NCBI RefSeq assembly: GCF_020400825.1
Contig: NZ_JAINVH010000025.1
Span: forward strand, 1 to 64,000
Reading direction: 5' to 3'
DNA from: Streptomyces sp. HPF1205
GTDB taxonomy: Bacteria > Actinomycetota > Actinomycetes > Streptomycetales > Streptomycetaceae
DNA length: 64,000 nucleotides
Position 1 is the first letter of the stretch, and every line of letters begins with the position of its first letter. Positions 26,458-35,217 of this stretch are shown piece after piece. A program made the translations under genes and the position numbers. A model generated the notes under the pieces. It was given only the letters and a program-made list of their open reading frames with translations, was not told the origin of the DNA and did no database searches.

Positions 26458-28874
26458 ACGCGCCGGGCCCGGGGGAGCAGGCGCGGGTGGAGGTGTTCGG
26501 CGAGCGGCCGATCGGCGCCGCGTCGATCGGGGTGGCGATCAGTGGTGACAGCGCGCGGGTGGTGGTCCTGCCGCCGGAGGCGGCGCACTGGGCGCTGACG
26601 GTTCAGGCGCCGCCCGGGGCGGGGTTCCTGCCGGAGTCGGCGTCCGGGGTGTTCGTCGGCCGTGAGCAGGAGCTGACCGACCTTCGGCGGATGCTGGCGG
26701 GCGGGGGCTCGGCCGCGGTGGTGCAGCCGCGGGTGCGGGCGATCCACGGGCTGGGCGGGATCGGCAAGAGCGCCCTGGCCCTGCGTTACGCCGACCGCTA
26801 CCGCGACACGTACACGCTCGTGTGGTGGATCACCGCCGAGTCGCCCGAGGCGATCCTGACCGGTCTGGGCGGACTGGCCACGCGTCTGTGCCCGCAGTGG
26901 GCGCACACGGTCGGCCCGGACGAACGGGCGGCGTGGGCGATCACCTGGCTGCAGGCACACCCGGACTGGCTGCTGGTCTTCGACAACGTCGAGGACCCCG
27001 CGCACCTGCGCCCCTACCTGGGCACCCTGGCCGGCGGCCACCACCTGGCGACCAGCCGCAGGTCGACCGGCTGGCACCGCCTCGCGCCCACTATGGCGCT
27101 GGGCGTGCTCCCCTTGGACGAGGCCGCAGATCTGCTGTGCACGATCGCCTTCCCGCACCCCGCCCCGACCGGTGAGCGGCGCGAGGCGGCCCGGCGGCTG
27201 GCCGGGAACCTCGGATGTCTGCCGCTGGCGCTGGAGCAGGCCGGCGCCTACGTCTACCGGACCGGCACCGATCTGGAGGCCTACCGCCGGTCTCTGGCGC
27301 TGGTCCTGGACGAGGACCGTGACGTCGCCGACCCCGAGCGGACCATCGCCCGTATCTGGGACCACACCCTGGAAGCCCTCGCCAGCCGCGGCCCGTTGCC
27401 CGTCACCCTCCTGCAGATCATGGCGTGGCTGGCCCCCGACGACATCCCCCGCACCCTGCTCGCACCCCTGGCGCCCGACCCACTCGCGCTCGACAACGCC
27501 TTGGGCGACCTGCACGCCTACAACATGATCGCCTTCACCGACGACGGCCAGGGCGTCGGCGTCCACCGCCTCGTACAGACCGTCCTGCGCACGCGCTCCT
27601 CGGCCTCACCGGGGCCCGACACCTACGCCCCGGGCCGCGCGGAGGCCGAACACGCCGTCCACCAGGCCCTGCCCGCCCCACCGGAGGGCCCTCTGCCCGA
27701 ACCCTCGGCGGAGTGGGAACGCCTCCTCCCGCACGTCCTGGCCCTGGCCGAGTCCACGCCACCGGACACCCCGGCCTCGGTCGACACAGCCGAGGCCTAT
27801 CACCTGGTAGCCCAGTACCTGTACCGGCAGGGCCGTGACGCGCAGACCATCCCCTTGCGCATCGCCGTCGTGTCTCAGTGCGAGCGGGTGTTGGGTGACG
27901 ACCACCCTGTCACCCTGAACAGCCGCAACAATCTGGCCCTCGCCTACCGGGCGGCGGGTGATCTTGGGCGGGCCATCCCCTTGTACGAGGCCACGCTCGC
28001 CCAGTGCGAGCAGGTGCTGGGTGACACCCATCCCGACACTTTGGGCAGCCGCAACAATCTGGCCCTCGCCTACCGGGCGGCGGGTGATCTTGGGCGGGCC
28101 ATCCCTCTGTTCGAGGCCACGCTGGCCCAGTGTGAGCGGGTGTTGGGTGACACTCACCCTGGCACCTTGAGTAGCCGTAATAACCTCGCCTATGCCTATG
28201 AATCGGCGGGTGATATTGGGCGGGCCATCCCTCTGTTCGAGGCCACACTTGCTCAGCGTGAGCGGGTGTTGGGTGACACTCACCCTGGCACCTTGAGTAG
28301 CCGTAATAACCTCGCCTATGCCTATGAATCGGCGGGTGATATTGGGCGGGCCATCCCTCTGTTCGAGGCCACACTTGCTCAGTGCGAGCGGGCGTTGGGT
28401 GACACGCATCCCGACACTTTGGGCAGCCGTAACAACCTCGCCCATGCCTATCAGGCGGCGGGTGATATTGGGCGGGCCATCCCTCTGTTCGAGGCGGCAC
28501 TTGCTCAGCGTGAGCGGGTGCTGGGTGACACCCATCCCGACACCCTGACCAGCCGTAACAACCTCGCCTACGCCTACAAGGCGGCCGGTGATCTGGGCCG
28601 GGCCATCCCGCTGTACGAGGCGACGCTTGCTCAGCGTGAGCGGGTGCTGGGTGACACCCATCCCGACACCCTGACCAGCCGTAACAACCTCGCCTACGCC
28701 TACAAGGCGGCGGGTGATCTGGGCCGGGCCATCCCGCTGTTGGAGGCCACCCTGGCCCAGTGCGAGCGGGTTCTCGGCAACGCCCACCCGACTACCCTCG
28801 CCATCCGCAACAATCTCGCCCACGCCCGAGCCGCACAGCGGAGAAGCACAGCAACTCCAGACGACCACCCCTGA
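26454..28874 (+). CDS. NLR-like STAND ATPase: BASS-like motif, NB-ARC, eight TPRs
   Basis: 806 residues. N-terminus: GERPIGAASIGVAISGDSA (16-34), the counterpart of the upstream protein's tail. Then NB-ARC: Walker A IHGLGGIGKSALAL (~97-110), Walker B DWLLVFDNVED (~171-181), HLATSRR sensor, GCLPLALEQAGAYV (GxP box), and a winged-helix-like region (TLLQIMAWLAPDDIP). From residue ~466 to the end come eight 42-residue kinesin-light-chain-type TPRs (GDTHPDTLxSRNNLAxAYxAAGDxGRAIPLxEATLAQxERVL), the ligand-sensing array. ATP-driven oligomerisation on ligand binding would expose the N-terminal motif and seed the partner. GTG 26454 overlaps the upstream stop by four bases, so the two are made together. 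Confidence 0.88.
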   Translation: MNAPGPGEQARVEVFGERPIGAASIGVAISGDSARVVVLPPEAAHWALTVQAPPGAGFLPESASGVFVGREQELTDLRRMLAGGGSAAVVQPRVRAIHGLGGIGKSALALRYADRYRDTYTLVWWITAESPEAILTGLGGLATRLCPQWAHTVGPDERAAWAITWLQAHPDWLLVFDNVEDPAHLRPYLGTLAGGHHLATSRRSTGWHRLAPTMALGVLPLDEAADLLCTIAFPHPAPTGERREAARRLAGNLGCLPLALEQAGAYVYRTGTDLEAYRRSLALVLDEDRDVADPERTIARIWDHTLEALASRGPLPVTLLQIMAWLAPDDIPRTLLAPLAPDPLALDNALGDLHAYNMIAFTDDGQGVGVHRLVQTVLRTRSSASPGPDTYAPGRAEAEHAVHQALPAPPEGPLPEPSAEWERLLPHVLALAESTPPDTPASVDTAEAYHLVAQYLYRQGRDAQTIPLRIAVVSQCERVLGDDHPVTLNSRNNLALAYRAAGDLGRAIPLYEATLAQCEQVLGDTHPDTLGSRNNLALAYRAAGDLGRAIPLFEATLAQCERVLGDTHPGTLSSRNNLAYAYESAGDIGRAIPLFEATLAQRERVLGDTHPGTLSSRNNLAYAYESAGDIGRAIPLFEATLAQCERALGDTHPDTLGSRNNLAHAYQAAGDIGRAIPLFEAALAQRERVLGDTHPDTLTSRNNLAYAYKAAGDLGRAIPLYEATLAQRERVLGDTHPDTLTSRNNLAYAYKAAGDLGRAIPLLEATLAQCERVLGNAHPTTLAIRNNLAHARAAQRRSTATPDDHP
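27849..28856 (+). repeat. Eight 126-bp tandem TPR-coding repeats
   Basis: Units of 126 bp encode 42-residue TPRs. Adjacent units 3-4 and 6-7 are nearly identical at DNA level, and several units use codons uncommon in the rest of the window (TAT, GAA, AAT, GAT-ATT), as in CCTATGAATCGGCGGG. This indicates recent duplication or gene conversion. Confidence 0.9.
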
Positions 28875-28967
28875 CCGGCGTCGTCCTGACGGCCCGAGCC
28901 GCAGCCTTCCGCCCCCGGCTCACCGCCTTTCGTACATCCCGGATCAGGAGGGCGCGGCCCCCCGCCC

Positions 28968-30059
28968 TCAGCCCGATTGTGGCGGGCCCTTGGCGGACGG
29001 TTTGGCGAGCAGGCCCGCCAGGAGGACGGTGAGCAGGCCGATGGCCACGCCGCACAAGGTCCACAGGACGCGGTAGCCCTCGGCGGCGTAGTGGGAGGGC
29101 TGCGGGAGGTCCACCAGGATGAGCACGCCCGCGGCGATCGCGGCGCAGTACAGGGCATAGTTGAAGAAGCGCGTCGCGGCCCCGTGCATGAAGAGGACGA
29201 GTGCGACCGCTTCGAGCCCGCGCGTGGTCGCGAACAGCCTCAGTCCGTGTTCGCCGGCGGCCACCAGCAGCAACAGCGCGGCCAATACGGCGCCGAGCAA
29301 CGCTCCGACGAGCCGTTGGGCGGCGACCAGCGCGGACTGCTCCAGGCTCGGTTTCATCGCGACCATGGCCGCGATCGGGATCCAGTAGCCGTGCGGCAGG
29401 TCCAGTCCGAACGCGAGTGCGGAGGCGCCGGCCACGGCCGCGGCGCGGATCAGCGCGAACCCGGCCACCGGCCGGGTCAGCCCGCGCCGGGAGGTGCTGC
29501 CGGGGATCTCCGCGATCGGCGCGGGCCGCACACCGCGCCCGCGGATCAGCCATCCGGTGAAGGCCGCCGCGATCCACAGCGCCGATCCGCCCGCCCATGC
29601 CAGCGCCTGGGCCCAGGCGTGGCTGGTGACGCGTGTGTGATGGTGCAGGTTGGCCGCCAGCGCGAGGGCGACGACGAACCACAGGTTCAGCAGCGCCGCG
29701 GCCACGAACCTGTGCACCCCGAACACGACCGCGAGCCCCGCCACCACCGTGACCGCGAAAACGGCGAGCACCAGCCAGCCCCAGGCGACCGCGCCGATGC
29801 CGAACGCCAGCGCGGTCAGCCCCGCCCCGGCCAGACCGAAGAGGGCGATGTACGACGCGCGGTGCGCGAAGGTCCCTCCCGGGTCTTCCAGTCCCGCGAA
29901 CAGCAGGCCGAACAAGGCGCTGAGCAGGTACTGCTCGTACCCGATCGCCCAGAAGACGATCAGCGGCACCAGCATGGCGTCCAGCACTGCGACCCCGCGG
30001 TGCCAGTTCAGCCCCGCGGGGTTCAGCGCGAACACCCGCGACAGCGGGCCCGTGATCAT
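28968..30059 (-). CDS. FUSC-family (aromatic acid exporter-like) membrane protein
   Basis: 363 residues, about 10-11 hydrophobic helices in two halves. The second half has the fusaric-acid-resistance signature (RLVGALLGAVLAALLLL preceded by MVAMKPSLEQSALVAAQ). The first half contains the GLEDPGGTFAHRASYIALFG loop. Family members export aromatic acids or act as small-molecule permeases. The start ATG 30059 has no good SD. It is convergent with the NLR gene, with 93 bp between. Confidence 0.78.
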   Translation of the reverse strand: MITGPLSRVFALNPAGLNWHRGVAVLDAMLVPLIVFWAIGYEQYLLSALFGLLFAGLEDPGGTFAHRASYIALFGLAGAGLTALAFGIGAVAWGWLVLAVFAVTVVAGLAVVFGVHRFVAAALLNLWFVVALALAANLHHHTRVTSHAWAQALAWAGGSALWIAAAFTGWLIRGRGVRPAPIAEIPGSTSRRGLTRPVAGFALIRAAAVAGASALAFGLDLPHGYWIPIAAMVAMKPSLEQSALVAAQRLVGALLGAVLAALLLLVAAGEHGLRLFATTRGLEAVALVLFMHGAATRFFNYALYCAAIAAGVLILVDLPQPSHYAAEGYRVLWTLCGVAIGLLTVLLAGLLAKPSAKGPPQSG

Positions 30060-30398
30060 GGCGCGGACGGACCGTCCGGCTCGTCCGCCCGCACCGGCCA
30101 CGGCCGCCCTCCATCGCCTCGGTCGAGTGGTGTGCCCCCGCCTGTCCCGCATTCTGCGATCGGACCGGAGACGTCGCGACGCGACCCGCGGGGCCGGGCC
30201 GAAGGCGGCCCGCACGCCAGTCGTACGGCGCAGCGGCCCCCGCTCCGGGAGCCCTTTGCACGGCATGGAGGACCCGCCGCCGGCCCCCGCCCCGCGCGGT
30301 GGCGCCACCGGGAGCCCGGCCGTATAACGGGGTGGCAGGCCGCCGGCCCGTCGCACCGCCGCCGAGGCGGCACCGCGCCGACGGAGGTACCCGCTGCC
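30060..30398. other. Divergent promoter region
   Basis: 339 bp between the FUSC gene and the K+-channel-like gene. ORFs crossing it on either strand are Arg/Pro-rich and lack SD. No gene, repeat or operator is recognised. Confidence 0.5.
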
Positions 30399-30989
30399 AT
30401 GACTGCCGATGCCGCGCCCTCGTACGCGGACCTGCAACCGCGGCAGCGTCGGCGGCTGTTCCTGCTCACCGGGCTGCGGGCGGCCGTCACCCCTGTGGTC
30501 CTGCTGGTGCTGTACTACACGCTGCCGCTCGACCATCCCCTCGACGTGGGGAACACCGTGTGGTTCGTCGTCGGCTTCGTGGCGTTCGCGACGGCCGTCG
30601 CCTGGCAGGTGTACTCCATCCTCCGCTCCCCGTACCCGCGGCTGCGCGCGATCGAGGCGCTCACCGTGCTGGTGCCGGTGTTCCTGGTGGTGTTCGCCGG
30701 CACGTACTACCTGCTGGACATCGGCACGCCGGGGTCGTTCACGATGGCGCTGAGCCGCACGGACGCGCTGTACTTCACCGTCACCGTGTTCGCCGCCGTC
30801 GGCTTCGGCGACATCGTCGCGAGGACCGGGACCTCCCGGGTCCTGGTCACCATCCAGATGCTCGCCGACCTCGTGCTGGTGGGGCTGGTGGTCAAACTGC
30901 TCATCGGCGCGGTGCGGGTCGCCGTCGACCGCAGGTCGTCGGAGGCGCCCCCGGAGGCGCCTCCGGGGCCCCGTGACGCCGGTCCGTGA
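30399..30989 (+). CDS. Two-TM/four-TM potassium-channel-like protein
   Basis: 196 residues. Four hydrophobic segments; the last two flank a pore loop TDALYFTVTVFAAVGFGDIVART, with the K+ selectivity filter as VGFGD (canonical TVGYGD), as in Ion_trans_2 channels. Phe replaces Tyr, which is tolerated in some channels. No cytosolic RCK domain; the C-terminus is a short charged and Pro-rich tail. GGAGG 12 bases before ATG 30399. Confidence 0.85.
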   Translation: MTADAAPSYADLQPRQRRRLFLLTGLRAAVTPVVLLVLYYTLPLDHPLDVGNTVWFVVGFVAFATAVAWQVYSILRSPYPRLRAIEALTVLVPVFLVVFAGTYYLLDIGTPGSFTMALSRTDALYFTVTVFAAVGFGDIVARTGTSRVLVTIQMLADLVLVGLVVKLLIGAVRVAVDRRSSEAPPEAPPGPRDAGP

Positions 30990-31026
30990 GGCCGGCCCGT
31001 GAGGCCGGTCCGGCCCGTGAGGCCGG
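30984..31026. repeat. Three CCGTGAGGCCGG direct repeats
   Basis: 12-bp units at 30984-30995, 30997-31008 and 31015-31026 straddle the stop codon of the channel gene. Possibly a transcript 3'-end element. Confidence 0.6.
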
Positions 31027-31080
31027 CGCCCTGACGTCCCGCCGCCCACCCGTCCCCGCCCGCGCACCGGAAGGCCCGCG

Positions 31081-31926
31081 CTAAGGGTGCTCGAAGAGCT
31101 GAAGGAAGCCGCCGGCGGAGAAGCACAGGGCGCCGGTGAGGGTGCCCCAGTTCGCGACGTCGGCGTTGACCAGGCCGCCGGTCGCGGGGCGGGTGAAGGC
31201 GGCGAGCGCCGAGGTCATGAACAGGAGCGAGCCGAGCTGGTTGAAGGCGACGATCCACCAGCCGCAACTGCGCGCGCGCAGGCACGGCCGCCCGTGGCAG
31301 ATCTCGGCGAAGCCCAGGTGCCCGGAGATCAGGAAGAGCACGCAGCCGATCACGTCTGGCACCCAGATCAGCCGGTTGGCCTGCTGGACGCTCAGGCCCT
31401 TCAGGAAGGAGTCCAGCAGGTTGACGCCGAAGACGAGGGTGCCCGTGAAGAGGACGAACGTGCTGACCCAGTCCACCCGCATCGGCTCGTAGCTCCACCA
31501 CTGCCAGCGGCGGGTGACCAGCCGGCCCTCGCCGCCCGCGACATGGCGGGGCGCGTTGATCACCTGAAGCAGTGACACGTAGCCGCCGGTGTTGAAGAAC
31601 AGGCCGCCCGTGAAGTAGATCGAGGCGCACTCGGTGGCGTCGCCCGAGGCGAACTGGGCGACGGCCGCGCCGGTCGCGAACAGGCCCCCTCCGACGACGA
31701 AGGCCAGGGAGGCCAGGACGTTGAGCCGGCGCAACCGGACCAGGGCCGGGGTGTCCGCGGCGACGTGCCGGCCGGCCGCCTCACCGGGCGCACGGACGGC
31801 GAGCACCCCGCGCCGCCGCGCGAGCCGCGACTCCCACACCGCGGTGCCACCGCCGGGAGGGTGCCAGGTGAGCCGGGTGGTGAACGGCCCCGCCGTGCCC
31901 TTGGCGCGCTGCTCGGGCTGCCCCAC
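31081..31926 (-). CDS. Polytopic membrane protein of unknown function
   Basis: 281 residues with a ~60-residue cytoplasmic N-terminus and about six helices in three similar pairs (NVLASLAFVVGGGLFATGAAVAQF ... FNTGGYVSLLQVI; WVSTFVLFTGTLVFGVNLL ... VIGCVLFLISGHLGFAEI; NQLGSLLFMTSALAAF ... TLTGALCFSAGGFLQLF). The internal repetition of N-LGSxxF...GGxLxLxE pairs recalls YrhK-type modules, but I would not assign a family. The GTG start has no SD; TAGGCT lies six bases before it, so the message may be leaderless. Confidence 0.78.
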   Translation of the reverse strand: MGQPEQRAKGTAGPFTTRLTWHPPGGGTAVWESRLARRRGVLAVRAPGEAAGRHVAADTPALVRLRRLNVLASLAFVVGGGLFATGAAVAQFASGDATECASIYFTGGLFFNTGGYVSLLQVINAPRHVAGGEGRLVTRRWQWWSYEPMRVDWVSTFVLFTGTLVFGVNLLDSFLKGLSVQQANRLIWVPDVIGCVLFLISGHLGFAEICHGRPCLRARSCGWWIVAFNQLGSLLFMTSALAAFTRPATGGLVNADVANWGTLTGALCFSAGGFLQLFEHP

Positions 31927-32303
31927 GGGGCGAGCCTAGCCCGCGGGCGGGACCGGACGGCGGACGAAACGCGGCGTGGCCGCGTGCCCACGTGGGCCGC
32001 CCACGTGGGCCGCCCGGGTGGAGCGGGCGCGGCCCTCCGGGTGAACCCGCCCGTGCCGGGCCGGGAGCGCCGCCCGCCCGGCCCCCATCCTGACCTCGGG
32101 GCCCGGCCGCGGGTCCGGCCGCGGGTCCGGCCGCGGGTCCGATCGCCGGGTCCGCTCGCGGGTCCCTTCGCGGGCCGGGTTCCGGCCAGGTTCCGGCACG
32201 GTTCCGGCCCGGTCCCGGCCAGGCTCCGGCACGGTTCCGGCCCGGTCCCGGGCGGGTTGCTCCCGGGTCCCGTCCCGTCACGGTTTGTCGAAAGTGGGGC
32301 ACC
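31927..32303. other. Intergenic region rich in short direct repeats
   Basis: 377 bp between divergent genes. Three tandem CCGGCCGCGGGT units (32103-32138) are followed by about seven degenerate (C/A)GGTTCCGGCCCGGTCCCGGC-type units (32175-32260). No gene is supported. Confidence 0.6.
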
Positions 32304-33674
32304 ATGCCATCTCCGCCGCCGCGCGCTCTTCGGCGCCTCAGCGCCGCCGTGCTGACAGTCCTGCTGGCCCTGCTCATGCTCGCCGCCGGGCAGCCCGCCC
32401 CCGCGGCGCAGTCCCGGCCGCGGGCCGGGGGAGCCGACCCCGGGGTGGTGGCCGCGCTGACCCGCGCCGCCCGGCCGCTGCGTACCACCGAGCCGGCCGG
32501 CCCGTTCACCGACCTGGGCCCGTTCGGCAGGCAGGTCGGCCGCGCCCGCCTCGTCGGCCTGGGCGAGGGCAGCCACGGCACCCACGAGTTCTTCACCCTC
32601 CACGACCGCCTCTTCCGCTACCTGGTGCGTGAGAAGGGCTTCGCCACGTTTTCCCGCGAGGCCGGCTGGAACGCCGGACTCGACGTCAACGCGTGGGTGC
32701 AGGGCGGCCCCGGCGACATCCGGGAGATCATCCGGCGGGACTTCCAGGCCGACTGGATGCTCTTCGCCACCGAGGAGTTCGCGCGGCTCTTCGAGTGGAT
32801 GCGCGCCTACAACGCGAGCCACGACCACCGGCACAGGCTGCAGTACATGGGCTTCGACGTCGGACCGGTCGAGCCCGCGCTGTACGGCAAGGTGCTGGCC
32901 TACGTCGCCAGGCGCTACCCGGCCCTGGAACGGCGGTTCGCCGATCTGTACGCGGGCCACCCCACCGGCTCCGTCGAGGCGGCCACGATCGAGTTCCGGC
33001 ACCGGCCACTGGTCGAGCGCGAGGACTTCGCGAGCCGCGCCCAGCAGGCGTACGAACTGCTGGCCGAGCAGCGCCGCCCGGCTCCCGACCCGATCGACCT
33101 GCACAGCGCCGCCTCCATCGCCCAGGACACCCGCTTCTACGCCTACGGCAACACCCCCGAGGAGGACACCGCCTCGCTGGAGTACCGGGACCGGACCATG
33201 GCCTCGAACGTGGCCTGGTGGTACCGGCTGACCGGCGACAAAATGGTGGTGTCCGCACACAACAGCCACGTCGCCTACCTCGACCCCGACCCGCAGTTCA
33301 TCCGGCAGGGCGGCTACCTGCGCCGGTGGTTCGGCAGCGGCTACACCAACCTGCGCACGGCCTTCTACCAGGGCTCGTTCAACTCGACGTACGTCGTGAA
33401 CGGGCGCTACGCGGTGCGCGCCTACACGGTCGGGCCGCCGGACCCGGGGTTCAACGAGTACACCCTCGGCGCGGTGCCCGTGGACAAGTACTTCCTCGAC
33501 CTGCGCGCCCTGCGTCCCCCGGCCAAGCAGTGGGCGGCCCAGCCGCACCCCAACCGGTTCTTCGGAGGGTTCTGGGAGCCCGGCCAGACGGAGGAGATCG
33601 CCCTCAGCAAGTTCTCCGACATGCTGATCTTCATCCATCGCAGTACGGCGGCGCGGATGCTCCCGGGCACCTGA
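32304..33674 (+). CDS. Secreted erythromycin esterase-family hydrolase
   Basis: 456 residues with a Sec signal peptide (RRLSAAVLTVLLALLMLAAGQPAPAAQ). The EreA/B family motif GLGEGSHGTHEFF lies near residue 90, followed by FSREAGWNAGLDVNAWV, QYMGFDVGPVEPALY, and MVVSAHNSHVAYLDP. The conserved His of GSHG and Glu residues line a metal-independent esterase pocket. Ere enzymes open macrolide lactones, but secreted homologues in streptomycetes are not known to confer resistance, so the substrate is open. Confidence 0.87.
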   Translation: MPSPPPRALRRLSAAVLTVLLALLMLAAGQPAPAAQSRPRAGGADPGVVAALTRAARPLRTTEPAGPFTDLGPFGRQVGRARLVGLGEGSHGTHEFFTLHDRLFRYLVREKGFATFSREAGWNAGLDVNAWVQGGPGDIREIIRRDFQADWMLFATEEFARLFEWMRAYNASHDHRHRLQYMGFDVGPVEPALYGKVLAYVARRYPALERRFADLYAGHPTGSVEAATIEFRHRPLVEREDFASRAQQAYELLAEQRRPAPDPIDLHSAASIAQDTRFYAYGNTPEEDTASLEYRDRTMASNVAWWYRLTGDKMVVSAHNSHVAYLDPDPQFIRQGGYLRRWFGSGYTNLRTAFYQGSFNSTYVVNGRYAVRAYTVGPPDPGFNEYTLGAVPVDKYFLDLRALRPPAKQWAAQPHPNRFFGGFWEPGQTEEIALSKFSDMLIFIHRSTAARMLPGT

Positions 33675-33729
33675 GACCGGCCCGTCAAGGCACACGGCAC
33701 ACGGCCCCGCCCGGCCCCGGGCCCCGCTT

Positions 33730-33764
33730 GAGGCAAGCCCGCTGCTTCGCGGCGGGCTTGCCTC
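33730..33764. terminator. Bidirectional hairpin terminator
   Basis: 13-bp perfect stem GAGGCAAGCCCGC / GCGGGCTTGCCTC (33730-33742 / 33752-33764) between convergent genes. Confidence 0.85.
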
Positions 33765-33779
33765 GCGGACGGCAGCTGG

Positions 33780-34568
33780 TCATGCCCCCGCAGGTACCTC
33801 CGCCGTGACGATGTAGAAGGTCACCGTCGCCAGGAACGGCCCCTCGGCGAGGTGGGTCAGCCAGCGGTCCGCGGCCTCCTCGGTGAAGTGGCCGGCCGCG
33901 GTGGCACGGCGGGTGGTGCGTTCCAGGCCGAGGACCCGGTCGGCGGTGCGCGGGTCGCGGAAGACCGGGGTGACCGGGAGCACCGAGGGGACCGCGAAGC
34001 CGGACTCGGCGGCGAGCCGGGGCAGTTGCCTGCCGATGCTCGCGTTGCGGATCACCTCGTCGGTGACATGGCGGGTGTACGCACGGGTCAGGGCCTCGTC
34101 GGGATGGTCGACGGCCAGGGTGGCCCAGTCGGGCTCGCCCATGACGAGCCGGCCGCCCGGCCGCAGGACGCGGCGGATCTCGGCGAGCGCCCGCACGGGG
34201 TCGGCGACGTGCTGCAGCACCCGGTCGGTGCGTGCCCGGTCGGCGGCGCGGTCGGGCAGCGCCAGATCGTGGATGTCGCCCAGCCGCACGTCCACACCGG
34301 GCAGGCCGGCGGTGCGTGTGCGGGCCGTCTCGACCATCGCCTCGTCGTGGTCGACCCCGATCACCGTGCCGGCCCCGCCCACCGCCTCGGCGAGCGCCGT
34401 CAGATCCGTGCCGGGGCCGCACCCGAGGTCGAGCACGATCTGCCCGGCGCGGACGCCGAGTTCGCCGAGCATGCGCCGCTTGTACGAGCGGCCCAGGTCG
34501 CTCGCGGCGAGCCGGTCGAGGTAGGTGATCCGGCCGGGTCCCGTGGTCTCGAACGCGGGTGATGTCAT
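33780..34568 (-). CDS. SAM-dependent methyltransferase (UbiE/Methyltransf_11-like)
   Basis: 262 residues. Motif I IVLDLGCGPGTDLTALAEAVGG, acidic VIGVDHDEAM, VDVRLGDIHDLALPDRAADRARTDRVLQHVADPVRALAEIRRVLRPGGRLVMGEPDW (motifs post-I to III). Conserved context resembles the UbiE-type small-molecule methyltransferases; substrate unknown. ATG 34568 with GGAG seven bases upstream. Confidence 0.88.
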   Translation of the reverse strand: MTSPAFETTGPGRITYLDRLAASDLGRSYKRRMLGELGVRAGQIVLDLGCGPGTDLTALAEAVGGAGTVIGVDHDEAMVETARTRTAGLPGVDVRLGDIHDLALPDRAADRARTDRVLQHVADPVRALAEIRRVLRPGGRLVMGEPDWATLAVDHPDEALTRAYTRHVTDEVIRNASIGRQLPRLAAESGFAVPSVLPVTPVFRDPRTADRVLGLERTTRRATAAGHFTEEAADRWLTHLAEGPFLATVTFYIVTAEVPAGA

Positions 34569-34622
34569 GGCTCCGAGTCAACCACCGGGGCCGGCGGGCC
34601 GTCGCGTGACACTGAGACGGCG

Positions 34623-35105
34623 TCAGCCGGACGCGCAGGCCGTCGTCAGGTGCCCGGCGGCCGAGGCGACGGGCTTCAGGTCGGGCGTGGTGCCGACGGC
34701 CGCGGACGCGCGGGCGTTGCGGACGGCCGTGTCGAGGTTGTCGACGGCCGCGTGGACGTCGGAGTCGTCCGTACGGTCGTCAAGCCCCTTCAGGTCGGAC
34801 CTGACCTTGTCGAGGGCCGTGACGGTGGCCTGGCGGCGGCTGGGGTCGGAGACCTGGCCGACGTTGGTGGCGGTGCTCTGCAGGTCCTGCAGGTCGCCGG
34901 CGATCGTGGCGGCCGTCTTGGCGCAGTCCAGGGCGCGCCGCGCGCCCTGGCACCCGGTCAGCCCGAGCGCGGCGACGGCGGCCAGGGCGAGCGCGACCGC
35001 CCCCGCAGCGACGGTCCCGGCGCTTCCGGCCGTACGGGTGGCGCGGGCGGTGGCGCCGGCCCCGGTGGTGGTTGCGGTTGCGGTTGCGGTGCGGCCGCGG
35101 TTCAT
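34623..35105 (-). CDS. Lipoprotein of unknown function
   Basis: 160 residues. Ala/Thr-rich N-terminus, hydrophobic core and lipobox LGLTGC near residue 50. The mature part is helical (AATIAGDLQDLQSTATNVGQV, ALDKVRSDLKGLDDRTDDSDVHAAVDNLDTAVRNA), likely a small extracytoplasmic helical bundle. The SD GGGAGGGG precedes ATG 35105. The early TATATATTTGAGATARATRT repeats reflect a slippery DNA stretch. Confidence 0.8.
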   Translation of the reverse strand: MNRGRTATATATTTGAGATARATRTAGSAGTVAAGAVALALAAVAALGLTGCQGARRALDCAKTAATIAGDLQDLQSTATNVGQVSDPSRRQATVTALDKVRSDLKGLDDRTDDSDVHAAVDNLDTAVRNARASAAVGTTPDLKPVASAAGHLTTACASG

Positions 35106-35217
35106 ACGAGACCCCTCCCCGAGCGCGTACGCGGCGGTTCGCGACGCGCGCACCTGTACACACGCACCAGCGGCCCCGCGGGTTGCCCGCGGCGCCCGTG
35201 CGGCGCCCGCGCGCCGG

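Noticed and set aside
27849..28856. Regular repeats considered as a CRISPR array
   Set aside because: They are in-frame coding TPR units of 126 bp without spacer-like unique sequence, and no cas genes are present.
28977..30989. 670-codon ORF covering the K+-channel-like gene and the FUSC gene antisense
   Set aside because: Only its last 196 codons, from ATG 30399, have an SD and a channel sequence; the rest is antisense to a membrane protein gene.
32304..33674. Macrolide resistance gene from a biosynthetic cluster
   Set aside because: Sequence is of the Ere family, but it is secreted and there is no macrolide gene or resistance context nearby.
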